A DNA stretch of 7,941 bases, taken from contig CAMVQX010000073.1 in assembly GCA_947169755.1 (NCBI GenBank), positions 1-7,941 on the forward strand, written 5' to 3'. Origin of the DNA: an uncultured bacterium (lineage in GTDB: Bacteria > Cyanobacteriota > Vampirovibrionia > Gastranaerophilales > Gastranaerophilaceae). The notes under the pieces are model-generated. The model saw nothing but the letters and a program-made list of their open reading frames with translations, did no database searches and was not told the origin of the DNA. This document shows, one piece after another, positions 1-6,365 of this stretch (position 1 is its first letter; every line of letters begins with the position of its first letter). The position numbers and the translations under genes were made by a program.

Positions 1-101
1 TATGACACGGAAATAATTTTGTCATCATTACGCAAAAATACAAGGCGATTTTTTAAATCTTTTATAAAATCTTCAGCATCACTTACAAGTAATATATTCA
101 T
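1..101 (-). CDS. Receiver-like (response regulator type) protein, N-terminal fragment
   Basis: This is the beginning of a gene that runs off the left edge; 33 complete codons are visible. The ATG is at 101-99, three bases beyond the ftsX stop. A Shine-Dalgarno-like GCAGGTG lies in the last codons of ftsX (complement of about 108-114). The product begins MNILLVSDAEDF, followed by an amphipathic helix (IKDLKNRLVFL) and a second hydrophobic strand (KIISVS). That beta-alpha-beta order and the 'ILLV' first strand match the start of a CheY-like receiver domain. The acidic pair that normally follows strand 1 reads Ser7-Asp8, so one acidic position appears substituted. The phospho-accepting Asp and any output domain lie outside the window. 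It looks co-transcribed with ftsEX. A nucleotide-binding fold protein of another family is possible. The gene is likely real; the family call is moderate. Confidence 0.62.
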   Translation of the reverse strand, partial: MNILLVSDAEDFIKDLKNRLVFLRNDDKIISVS

Positions 102-104
102 AAA

Positions 105-1016
105 CTACACCTGCAAATGTTTCTTGATACACAAGAAACTGCCTCCGGCGCCAAAGGAAATTGCCATAAGAAACATTACCGCAACAACAAAAGTTTGCGC
201 ATACATTGGCATCGGTACCATAAAGAATTGATGCATATGATTTAATCCGTTTTGAACAAATTCCAACGGAATCAAAGCTATTATTGCACCACAAAATCCA
301 TAAAATGCTCCCTGCATAATCAGCGGAAATCTTATATACCAATTTGAAACGCCCATCAATCGCATAATTTCAATTTCATCTTTTCTTGATTGAATTACGA
401 GCTGTATGGTGTTATTAATAATCGTAATCGTTAAAATAGCCATTATAATGACAACAAAAACTGTTATCATATTTACAATATGGTTTAGTGCCTCAATCTT
501 TTTGGCAAGTTCCTGCGCATAACTTACGTCTTCAACTGATTGCAATAATTTGACATCTTTAAATACAGCTTCAATATTTTCCGGTTTATCAATTTTTACA
601 TGTAATGTATCAGGCAGCGGATTTTCTATATCCGGCAAATCCATTTCTCGTTTTAAATCTGACCAAGAGGCTAATTTGGGAACTATAGTAACATTTTCAA
701 CATGTTCGAATTCTTTTACTTGATTTTTAACCGTATTGGGATCAGCATTATCTTTTAAATAAACTGACAATTCCAAAACATTACCAAGTTCATGCGCAAA
801 TGATGACATCGATATTGCAGATCTGAAAAACGCACCAAAAATTGTTAGAATTGCAGCCATAGTAGTAATTATAACCAAATTAACAATTCCTGTTTTTTGA
901 ATATCATTTACAGTTTCTTTTACCAATCTGTACAAAATTCTCAATTCACATAACCAATCCTTTGGAATGTGTTTTTTTACTTTTTTCTTTATTTGTGCTT
1001 TTGTATCGTTACTCAT
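105..1016 (-). CDS. ftsX: Cell division protein FtsX, permease-like subunit of FtsEX
   Basis: FtsX is the inner-membrane partner of the ATPase FtsE. In studied bacteria FtsEX acts at the division site and activates peptidoglycan hydrolases through an extracytoplasmic domain. The 303-residue protein has the expected topology: a basic cytoplasmic N-terminus (1-42), TM1 about 43-67, an external domain about 68-178, then TM2 about 180-202, TM3 about 229-253 and TM4 about 274-297. The cytoplasmic signature RKDEIEIMRLMGV (211-223) is typical of FtsX and sits just after TM2. Length is normal for the family. The ATG at 1016-1014 overlaps the end of ftsE by 8 bases. A GCAGGT Shine-Dalgarno lies inside the final ftsE codons, suggesting translational coupling. 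The stop is TAG at 107-105. Nothing appears truncated. Which hydrolase or adaptor it contacts cannot be told from this window. Confidence 0.95.
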   Translation of the reverse strand: MSNDTKAQIKKKVKKHIPKDWLCELRILYRLVKETVNDIQKTGIVNLVIITTMAAILTIFGAFFRSAISMSSFAHELGNVLELSVYLKDNADPNTVKNQVKEFEHVENVTIVPKLASWSDLKREMDLPDIENPLPDTLHVKIDKPENIEAVFKDVKLLQSVEDVSYAQELAKKIEALNHIVNMITVFVVIIMAILTITIINNTIQLVIQSRKDEIEIMRLMGVSNWYIRFPLIMQGAFYGFCGAIIALIPLEFVQNGLNHMHQFFMVPMPMYAQTFVVAVMFLMAISFGAGGSFLCIKKHLQV

Positions 1017-1686
1017 ACGTACCTGCTTGTATATCCCTTACAACTTCGCCATTATCAAGAGTTATTACTCTTTTCCTAAAATAATCAACCATGGCATTAT
1101 CATGCGTTGATACTATAACAGTAATCCCGCGTTGATTGATTTGCTCCAATATTTGCATAATCTCCATGGAGTTTTTCGGATCTAAGTTTCCAGTCGGTTC
1201 ATCTGCTATCAAAAGCGGTGGCCCGTTAACGAGTGCCCTTGCGATACCGACTCTTTGCTGTTCGCCACCGGACAATTCAGCCGGAGTCGCATTCATTTTT
1301 TCGTATAAACCTACAATCTTTAAAGCCCCGGAAACTCTTGCATGAATTTCTTTAGAACTAATTCCAAGAGTTCTTATAACATATGCAACATTATCATATA
1401 CACTTTTGTTTTGAAGAAGCTTATAATCTTGGAAAACTATCCCCATGCATCTTCTTAAATTTGGAACTTTATCACTAGGTAAATTGGCAATATTAATACC
1501 GCCGATTGTAACTGTACCGCTTGACGGACGTTCTTCATTATACAATAGTTTCATCAAAGTTGATTTTCCCGCTCCGGAAGCACCAACAATGAACACAAAT
1601 TCACCGGCCATAATGTCTAAATTAACATTTTTCAACGCATAATGATCATTTTTATATTTTTTTGTAACTGCTCTAAATTGTATCAT
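1009..1686 (-). CDS. ftsE: Cell division ATP-binding protein FtsE
   Basis: FtsE is the cytoplasmic ABC ATPase that drives FtsX. All ABC motifs are intact in this 225-residue protein: Walker A GASGAGKST (35-43), Q-loop Gln86 (VFQDYKLL), signature LSGGEQQR (138-145), Walker B LLIADEP (158-164), D-loop GNLD (166-169) and switch His195 (VSTH). The opening MIQFRAVTKKY and the VFQDYKLL segment are characteristic of FtsE rather than of the related LolD/MacB ATPases, and the following ftsX gene settles the assignment. The start is ATG at 1686-1684, preceded by AAGGAAAAG, whose first bases overlap the stop codon of the transketolase gene. The two genes are 9 bases apart. The end overlaps ftsX by 8 bases. 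Length is normal and the protein should be functional. Confidence 0.97.
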   Translation of the reverse strand: MIQFRAVTKKYKNDHYALKNVNLDIMAGEFVFIVGASGAGKSTLMKLLYNEERPSSGTVTIGGINIANLPSDKVPNLRRCMGIVFQDYKLLQNKSVYDNVAYVIRTLGISSKEIHARVSGALKIVGLYEKMNATPAELSGGEQQRVGIARALVNGPPLLIADEPTGNLDPKNSMEIMQILEQINQRGITVIVSTHDNAMVDYFRKRVITLDNGEVVRDIQAGTYE

Positions 1687-1695
1687 ATCTTTTCC

Positions 1696-2658
1696 TTATT
1701 TTACCAAACGGTATTTATCAACATATCGCTTTATGGTAATTTCCAGTTTTGAGGCACTAAGCCCATAATAATCCAATAATTCTTCACTTTTACCGCTTTG
1801 TCCAAATTCATCGTTGACACCTATTCTGTGGACAGGCATTGGATAGTATTCGGCCAACAACTCACAAACAGCGCTTCCTAATCCACCTGTTATCGAATGA
1901 TTTTCAACAGTTATCACGAAATGAGTTTTTTTAGCATATTCAATAATTGTACCCCCGTCCAGCGGTTTTACGACAGGTACATGTATTATTTGAATTGAAT
2001 ATCCTTGTTTTTCAAGATTATTTGCGGCTGCTATAACTTCAGCCAGAGTTTCCCCGTTTGAAATAATTGTAACATCACTACCATCTTGTAAAACACACGC
2101 TTTACAAAAATCAAATTCGTAACTTTTATCGAAAATATCACAAACATTTGTTCTGGGAATTCTTATATACATAGGGCCATAATTTTGAGCTGCAAACTTA
2201 ATCACTTGCTCGCATTCATTGCAATCAGCAGGAACAATAACTGACATATTAGGAATTCCACGCATTAAAGATATATCTTCCAATGCTTCATGGCTTGCAC
2301 CATCTTCTCCAACAGTAACACCACCGTGCGTTCCGACAATTTTCACGTTAAATTCAGGATAACAAACAGAATTTCTTATTTGATCATAAGTTCTACCAGT
2401 TGCGAAAATCGCAAAACTTGCAGCAAAAGGTATTTTGCCTTCAGCAGCTAAACCTGCAGCTGTATTAATCATATCCTGTTCAGCAATTCCGCAATCAAAA
2501 AATCTATCCGGAAATTCTTTTGCAAAAAATTTTGTTTGTGTAGAAGAAGATAAATCTGCATCTAATACAACAATATTTTCATTAATACGTCCCAACTCCG
2601 CCAAAGTCTTCCCGAAAGCTGTTCTTATTGATTTTTTTTCATTCTTGTTAATAATCAT
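1696..2658 (-). CDS. Transketolase, C-terminal subunit (split transketolase)
   Basis: This 320-residue protein corresponds to the pyrimidine-binding plus C-terminal domains of transketolase. Transketolase is a thiamine-diphosphate enzyme that moves two-carbon ketol units between sugar phosphates in the non-oxidative pentose phosphate pathway. The pyrimidine-binding domain spans about 8-170. It includes the conserved RFFDCGIAEQDM block (52-63), where Glu60 corresponds to the cofactor-activating glutamate, and the THGGVTVGEDGASHEALED stretch (110-128). The C-terminal domain spans about 185-305. The N-terminal, diphosphate-binding half is absent, and the gene immediately upstream is an unrelated divergent one, so the partner must be encoded elsewhere. 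A DXS-like role is less likely because of the THGGVTVGEDG motif and the half-length form. The ATG at 2658-2656 is the first plausible start and gives the usual short N-terminus before TAFGKTLAELG. No Shine-Dalgarno is visible ahead of it. It heads the ftsEX operon. Confidence 0.93.
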   Translation of the reverse strand: MIINKNEKKSIRTAFGKTLAELGRINENIVVLDADLSSSTQTKFFAKEFPDRFFDCGIAEQDMINTAAGLAAEGKIPFAASFAIFATGRTYDQIRNSVCYPEFNVKIVGTHGGVTVGEDGASHEALEDISLMRGIPNMSVIVPADCNECEQVIKFAAQNYGPMYIRIPRTNVCDIFDKSYEFDFCKACVLQDGSDVTIISNGETLAEVIAAANNLEKQGYSIQIIHVPVVKPLDGGTIIEYAKKTHFVITVENHSITGGLGSAVCELLAEYYPMPVHRIGVNDEFGQSGKSEELLDYYGLSASKLEITIKRYVDKYRLVK

Positions 2659-2668
2659 ATCTAACTAA

Positions 2669-2697
2669 ATTATAGCACGAATATTATTTTATGTTTA
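2669..2697 (-). promoter_or_regulatory. Predicted sigma70-type extended -10 promoter for the transketolase-ftsEX operon
   Basis: Read on the minus strand, a perfect TATAAT (2674-2669) is preceded by TGC (2677-2675), making an extended -10 element. A TAAACA hexamer (2697-2692, four of six matches to TTGACA) lies exactly 17 bases upstream. Transcription would start near 2662, only about four bases before the ATG at 2658. With no Shine-Dalgarno present, this predicts a nearly leaderless message. The hexamers and spacing are seen directly; start-site and leader length are inferred. Confidence 0.6.
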
Positions 2698-2858
2698 AAA
2701 ATTTATATATAAAATGGTCAAAACGCTTATTTGATAAAATTTTTCAACCATAAATGATTTAAATTCTAAACGGTTTTAGTAAGCTCTTAATAAAAAAAAT
2801 ATATTTCTATATTGTTAAGAATTATTAAAATTTTTCAAAATTTTAGCAATTTTCAATC
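2698..2858. other. AT-rich divergent intergenic region
   Basis: This is non-coding sequence between the divergent transketolase and HEAT-like protein genes. It is extremely A/T-rich with long A and T runs. A 12-base direct repeat, AAAATTTTTCAA, occurs at 2736-2747 and 2827-2838, but in such composition this may be chance. I see no convincing stable hairpin, RNA gene or riboswitch. The region is long enough to hold regulatory sites for both flanking genes. Confidence 0.5.
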
Positions 2859-2900
2859 TTGAGGGTTATTTAAACAGTAGAATAAAAATATGACTATATT
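2859..2900 (+). promoter_or_regulatory. Probable promoter zone for the HEAT-like protein gene
   Basis: Several -10-like hexamers lie just upstream of the gene: TAGAAT (2878-2883) and TATATT (2895-2900), each five of six to consensus. -35-like candidates are TTGAGG (2859-2864) and TAAACA (2871-2876). The TAAACA/TATATT pair has an 18-base spacer and reuses the same -35 variant as the divergent transketolase promoter, but would start transcription at the edge of the Shine-Dalgarno. No pair is clearly best, so only a promoter zone is claimed. Confidence 0.3.
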
Positions 2901-2921
2901 TTATTGAAAGGAAGAAATTAT

Positions 2922-3995
2922 ATGATCCAAGCTCCAAATTATGTAAATCCTTACTTGCAACCCCAGATGATGCAAATGCCATCGCCAAATTATAATGCAG
3001 TAAAGATTGATGTAAACAATCCGTCAGTAGCAGCTCCCGGAGTATGTCAACCTGGAATGAATGTACCACAATATTCTCAGGATATGACACAAGCTCCTCA
3101 ATATGCTCCTGTAACAAATCCGTATTACACTTACCCGCAAGCACAGCTTTATAGCTATCCACAAGCACAAGCGCAACCATATTATATGCCTCAGCAACCG
3201 GTTTGTCCTCCTTGCCCGCCATGCGATCAAACAGCACAAGCAGCAGCAGTTGCTCAACCGGTAGTTCAACAACAAAACATTAATGCACCGGCTCCTGTAG
3301 TAACTAAACCTCAAGAACAAGCTCCTGCTGATGCACAAAAGGTTGAAGTTGTACCATCTCAACCGATGACACCTCAAATTGACTTAAATTCATTCATTGC
3401 TAAATTGACAAACCCTGATTATGAAGTACAGGCAAATGCAATGGAAGAAATTGCAAATATGGTAAAAGACGATCCTCAAAAAGCAACCGAATTGCTTGAT
3501 GAAAAAGTTGTAAACGCATTAAACACAATCATCAATGCTGATTCAAGCAAACTTGAAGGACCTACCAAAGAACAAATTGCAGCAAGAGAAAAACTTATGA
3601 AAGGTGAACAACTCTCTGATGCAGATAAACAATTAGCATTAAAAATAACTCCGATGGAACAGGCAGAACGTAACAAAAGCTATGCAATGTTCACATCAGC
3701 AATAATGCAAAAACTTTACGGCGAAGAAGTCGCAAAATTGACCGGTACTACAGTTCCTATGACTGAACTTCCGGGAGCAGTTGCAATCGTCGAACAGTTG
3801 AAGAACAATCCTAACCCAATGGTTAGAACTTCAGCAATCGAAGCATTGAGCTACATCCAAGAACCGGCATACAAAAAAGACCTGACAACACTGTTTACTA
3901 TCGCTAAGAACGATCAGGACAAAACAGTACAGGAAGCAGCAACAGCAGCGTTAGCTAAACTAGAACAAGTACAAGAACCTGCAAAAGCTGCATAA
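2922..3995 (+). CDS. Q/P/Y-rich protein with CPPCPPC cluster and HEAT-like C-terminal half
   Basis: I do not recognise a named family for the whole protein (357 residues). The start is ATG at 2922, eight bases after AAAGGAAG (2907-2914). An in-frame TTG at 2904 would place that Shine-Dalgarno inside the gene and is rejected. Residues 1-150 are low-complexity, rich in Gln, Pro, Tyr and Ala, and contain repeated YPQAQ units (71-75, 79-83) and the cluster CPPCPPC (95-101). Another Cys is at 42. Residues about 154-350 are helical. HEAT-like units appear at about 158-205 (LTNPDYEVQANAMEEIANMV), 292-312 (LKNNPNPMVRTSAIEALSYI) and 326-347 (AKNDQDKTVQEAATAALAKL), each with the D/N-P-x-V-x-x-x-A-x-x-A-L pattern. 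There is no signal peptide or membrane helix. A cytoplasmic scaffold or adaptor role is plausible inference. It is monocistronic, divergent from transketolase and convergent with the eamA-family gene. Confidence 0.85.
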   Translation: MIQAPNYVNPYLQPQMMQMPSPNYNAVKIDVNNPSVAAPGVCQPGMNVPQYSQDMTQAPQYAPVTNPYYTYPQAQLYSYPQAQAQPYYMPQQPVCPPCPPCDQTAQAAAVAQPVVQQQNINAPAPVVTKPQEQAPADAQKVEVVPSQPMTPQIDLNSFIAKLTNPDYEVQANAMEEIANMVKDDPQKATELLDEKVVNALNTIINADSSKLEGPTKEQIAAREKLMKGEQLSDADKQLALKITPMEQAERNKSYAMFTSAIMQKLYGEEVAKLTGTTVPMTELPGAVAIVEQLKNNPNPMVRTSAIEALSYIQEPAYKKDLTTLFTIAKNDQDKTVQEAATAALAKLEQVQEPAKAA

Positions 3996-4023
3996 CACAC
4001 TATAATTTCTTTCTTTACTACAT

Positions 4024-4049
4024 AGAAGCTCTCCCAAAGGAGAGCTTCT
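4024..4049. terminator. Shared hairpin between convergent genes
   Basis: An 11-bp perfect inverted repeat (AGAAGCTCTCC at 4024-4034, GGAGAGCTTCT at 4039-4049) encloses a CAAA loop. It lies 28 bases after the HEAT-like gene stop and two bases from the stop of the opposing eamA-family gene (4052). The plus-strand tail is only moderately T-rich (TT then ACTATTTT), and there is no T-run on the minus side. It probably terminates the plus-strand transcript and may end or stabilise the opposing one. Confidence 0.75.
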
Positions 4050-4051
4050 TA

Positions 4052-4924
4052 CTATTTTGATTTATATTTAACAAAAGATTGCAAGAATACGGATAAAAAT
4101 ATTAAAAGCATCCCTAAATAAAACGCTAAATTAAGACTATGAGCTTCATTTAGAAATATTATTGCAAAAAATATCCCGTAAATAGGTTCTAAATTTCCAA
4201 CCAGACCTACAGTAAATGCTGACAATGTTTTTAAAACAGATATATGCATCAAATACATTAAAACAGTGCAGAAAAATGCCAATAATACAATCCATAGCCA
4301 ATCATATCCGATAGGAATTATGTTAGACGGATTAAAATAATTATACACAGGCAAAAACACTGCCATAAACAAAGTACCGCCTAACAACTCATAAAATAGC
4401 ATAGTCCTTGACGATTTCCCAACCTCTATAATTTGATTATACATTGTATATAAAGCAAACAAAGCTGAAGATATAACACCTAAAATAATACCAAATCTAA
4501 AATTTGTATCAAAATTAAATATTAACAAAATACCTAAAACCGCAAGTAAACTGTAAAATAACTCCTTAAATGAGAACTTAAGTTTTAGAATTGACGGTTC
4601 AAATACAACTGTAAAGAATCCTACTAAGGAATAACAGACTGTTCCGACTGCGACATTTGCATACTTGATACTGCCGAAAAAGAACATTAAATGAATTGCC
4701 AATAGCATTCCAAGAGCGCAAATTTTTATAATCTCTTTAAAATTTTCACGTACATTATGCTTAGTAAAAAATACTATTACAGTAAATAATAAAAACGCAA
4801 ATAGCATTCTGTACCATACAGTTACTACTTCATTCATAGATATGAGTTTTGCAAAAATACCGGTAAATCCGGATAACAGTACAGAAATGTGCAATTTTAC
4901 ATAATCAGATTTAGACTTTTGCAT
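4052..4924 (-). CDS. EamA/DMT-family transporter (RhaT-like permease)
   Basis: This is a 290-residue polytopic membrane protein of the drug/metabolite transporter superfamily, whose members export or import small metabolites such as amino acids and sugars. Hydrophobic stretches fit ten helices in two EamA repeats of about 140 residues. The repeats are marked by the equivalent motifs VVFEPSI (106-112) and NLEPIYG (244-250), each after a helix containing Gly/Ala and ending in a conserved Glu-Pro. The second is followed by IFFAIIFLNE, the usual ninth-helix ending. Substrate cannot be read from the sequence. The ATG at 4924-4922 lies inside the end of glgA (14-base overlap), and no good Shine-Dalgarno precedes it, so translation is probably coupled to glgA. 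It is the last gene of the operon and ends two bases from the shared hairpin. Confidence 0.9.
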   Translation of the reverse strand: MQKSKSDYVKLHISVLLSGFTGIFAKLISMNEVVTVWYRMLFAFLLFTVIVFFTKHNVRENFKEIIKICALGMLLAIHLMFFFGSIKYANVAVGTVCYSLVGFFTVVFEPSILKLKFSFKELFYSLLAVLGILLIFNFDTNFRFGIILGVISSALFALYTMYNQIIEVGKSSRTMLFYELLGGTLFMAVFLPVYNYFNPSNIIPIGYDWLWIVLLAFFCTVLMYLMHISVLKTLSAFTVGLVGNLEPIYGIFFAIIFLNEAHSLNLAFYLGMLLIFLSVFLQSFVKYKSK

Positions 4925-6365
4925 AATCTACTAATTCGTTGTATAGGTTTAAATATACTTTTGAACTTTTTTTCCAAGAAAAATCAGCTTCCATTGCGGA
5001 CTTTCTCATAGCATTTAAAGTATATTTGTCTTTATATACATTAATAGCACAATTTATTGCCTGCATCATGCTCCAGCCGTCGTAGCCCCAGAATTTAAAT
5101 CCGGTAGAATTATCAAGAGGATAACCGGTTACAGTATCTTCCAAACCGCCTGTTGCTCTGACAACAGGTAATGTCCCATACTTCATAGCTATTAATTGGC
5201 TTAATCCGCAAGGTTCAAATGCTGACGGCATTAAATAAAAATCGCTACCCGCATAAATTTTATTTGCCAAATCTCCCTTATAACCTATATATGCTCTTAT
5301 ATTAGAAGAATTGTTAGAAAGCCATATCAAAAGATTTTCATAATCTTTATCTCCGCTTCCCAAAAATATAAAATCTGCATCAAGATTTTTCAAAGAATCT
5401 TCAGCTTCACGTATTAAATCAATACCTTTTTGTCCTACAAGACGAGATACCATTGCAAACATCGGTCTTTTAGGATTATATTTTAAACCAAAAGCTTCTG
5501 CTACAACTTTTTTATTTTCTTCTTTCAATTCAAGAGTTTTAACATCATAGTTTTTAGAAATATTTTTATCAGTTTTTGGATTAAACACATCGTAGTCGAT
5601 ACCGTTCAAAATTCCAATGAGCTTGCCTTGATTCATTCTGAGGGTATAATCCATTCCCTCTCCAAATTCACCGGTTAAAATCTCTTTTGCATAATTGGGA
5701 GAAACTGCAATTACTTTATCAGAATAATTTATTGCACCCTTCATCCAATTCACTTTTCCGTAATGTTCAACACCCCACTCATTCCACACGATATCTTTTC
5801 TCATATTGGCAAAGTCAAGGACATCTTCAAACCATACACCCTGATATGCCAAATTGTGGATTTCAAATACGCATTTTGTATCCTTCCAAAATTCATCATA
5901 TTTATAGTTACTATGAAGATAAACCGGAATCATAGCAGTATGCCAATCATTAGCATGAATAATATCTGCTTTGAAATTCAAGAGTTTTGCATATTCCATT
6001 GTAGCCAAAGAAAATGCAATGTACCTTTCATGCTCATACCTGGGATCAAGCCATCTGGGGTATACTTCTTGAAAACAACTGAAATACCAATCATTATGTA
6101 CAAAGAATACATTAATATCAGTTCCGGGCAGCTTACACATAAATAATCTGAATTTATGGCCGTTTCCTCCGAAATGAAGCCACATTTCAGAATTTTCAAG
6201 TTCTTTTATTCCGTATTTATTAACATCAATGAGCCCATGCAACGGAGTAAATATTGCAATCTCTGCATTTTTTTCCAAATATTTTGGTAAACTACCGACA
6301 ACATCGGCAAGCCCGCCTGCTTTTGAAAACGGTGCTACTTCGGCTGCTGCAAATAAAATTTTCAT
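4911..6365 (-). CDS. glgA: Glycogen synthase (ADP-glucose type, GT5)
   Basis: GlgA transfers glucose from ADP-glucose to the non-reducing end of an alpha-1,4-glucan, building glycogen in the cytoplasm. At 484 residues the length is normal for GT5. The N-terminal Rossmann domain begins MKILFAAAEVAPFSKAGGLADVVGSLP, seen as residues 1-27; Lys15 in KAGGL is the conserved nucleotide-sugar-binding lysine. HANDWHTA (137-144), EIHNLAYQG (168-176) and NGIDYDVFNP (254-263) are family blocks. The C-terminal domain carries SRLVGQKG (307-314) and the catalytic-site segment PSAFEPCGLSQL (380-391) with Glu384, then RATGGLEDTV (403-412). Nothing essential is missing. The ATG at 6365-6363 shares one base with the TAA of the upstream gene. 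AAGGTGA lies a few bases upstream inside that gene. No glgB, glgC or glgP is in the window, so substrate supply and branching are encoded elsewhere. Confidence 0.96.
   Translation of the reverse strand: MKILFAAAEVAPFSKAGGLADVVGSLPKYLEKNAEIAIFTPLHGLIDVNKYGIKELENSEMWLHFGGNGHKFRLFMCKLPGTDINVFFVHNDWYFSCFQEVYPRWLDPRYEHERYIAFSLATMEYAKLLNFKADIIHANDWHTAMIPVYLHSNYKYDEFWKDTKCVFEIHNLAYQGVWFEDVLDFANMRKDIVWNEWGVEHYGKVNWMKGAINYSDKVIAVSPNYAKEILTGEFGEGMDYTLRMNQGKLIGILNGIDYDVFNPKTDKNISKNYDVKTLELKEENKKVVAEAFGLKYNPKRPMFAMVSRLVGQKGIDLIREAEDSLKNLDADFIFLGSGDKDYENLLIWLSNNSSNIRAYIGYKGDLANKIYAGSDFYLMPSAFEPCGLSQLIAMKYGTLPVVRATGGLEDTVTGYPLDNSTGFKFWGYDGWSMMQAINCAINVYKDKYTLNAMRKSAMEADFSWKKSSKVYLNLYNELVDYAKV

Noticed and set aside
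79..342. 87-residue minus-strand open frame overlapping the end of ftsX in another frame
   Set aside because: Out of frame with intact ftsX and with the following receiver-like gene, which has its own ribosome-binding sequence.
2785..2822. CTTAA...TTAAG inverted repeat as a terminator
   Set aside because: Only five A/T-dominated base pairs with a long loop; not stable, and located between divergent genes where no terminator is needed.
2736..2838. 12-base direct repeat AAAATTTTTCAA as an operator or iteron pair
   Set aside because: The region is almost pure A/T, where such repeats arise by chance, and the 91-base spacing suggests no particular binding site.
2904..2921. In-frame TTG start giving six extra residues to the HEAT-like protein
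   Set aside because: The AAAGGAAG ribosome-binding sequence lies within this extension and is correctly spaced for the ATG at 2922.
2866..3237. 123-residue minus-strand open frame opposite the HEAT-like gene
   Set aside because: It is antisense to a repetitive Gln/Pro/Ala-rich coding stretch, crosses the promoter zone, and has no recognisable domain; a composition shadow.
3024..3377. 117-residue minus-strand open frame rich in Arg, Leu and Cys
   Set aside because: Its odd composition is the reverse complement of Gln/Pro/Tyr codons; no ribosome-binding site or family signature.
5763..6146. 127-residue plus-strand open frame inside glgA
   Set aside because: Entirely antisense to a fully conserved glycogen synthase.
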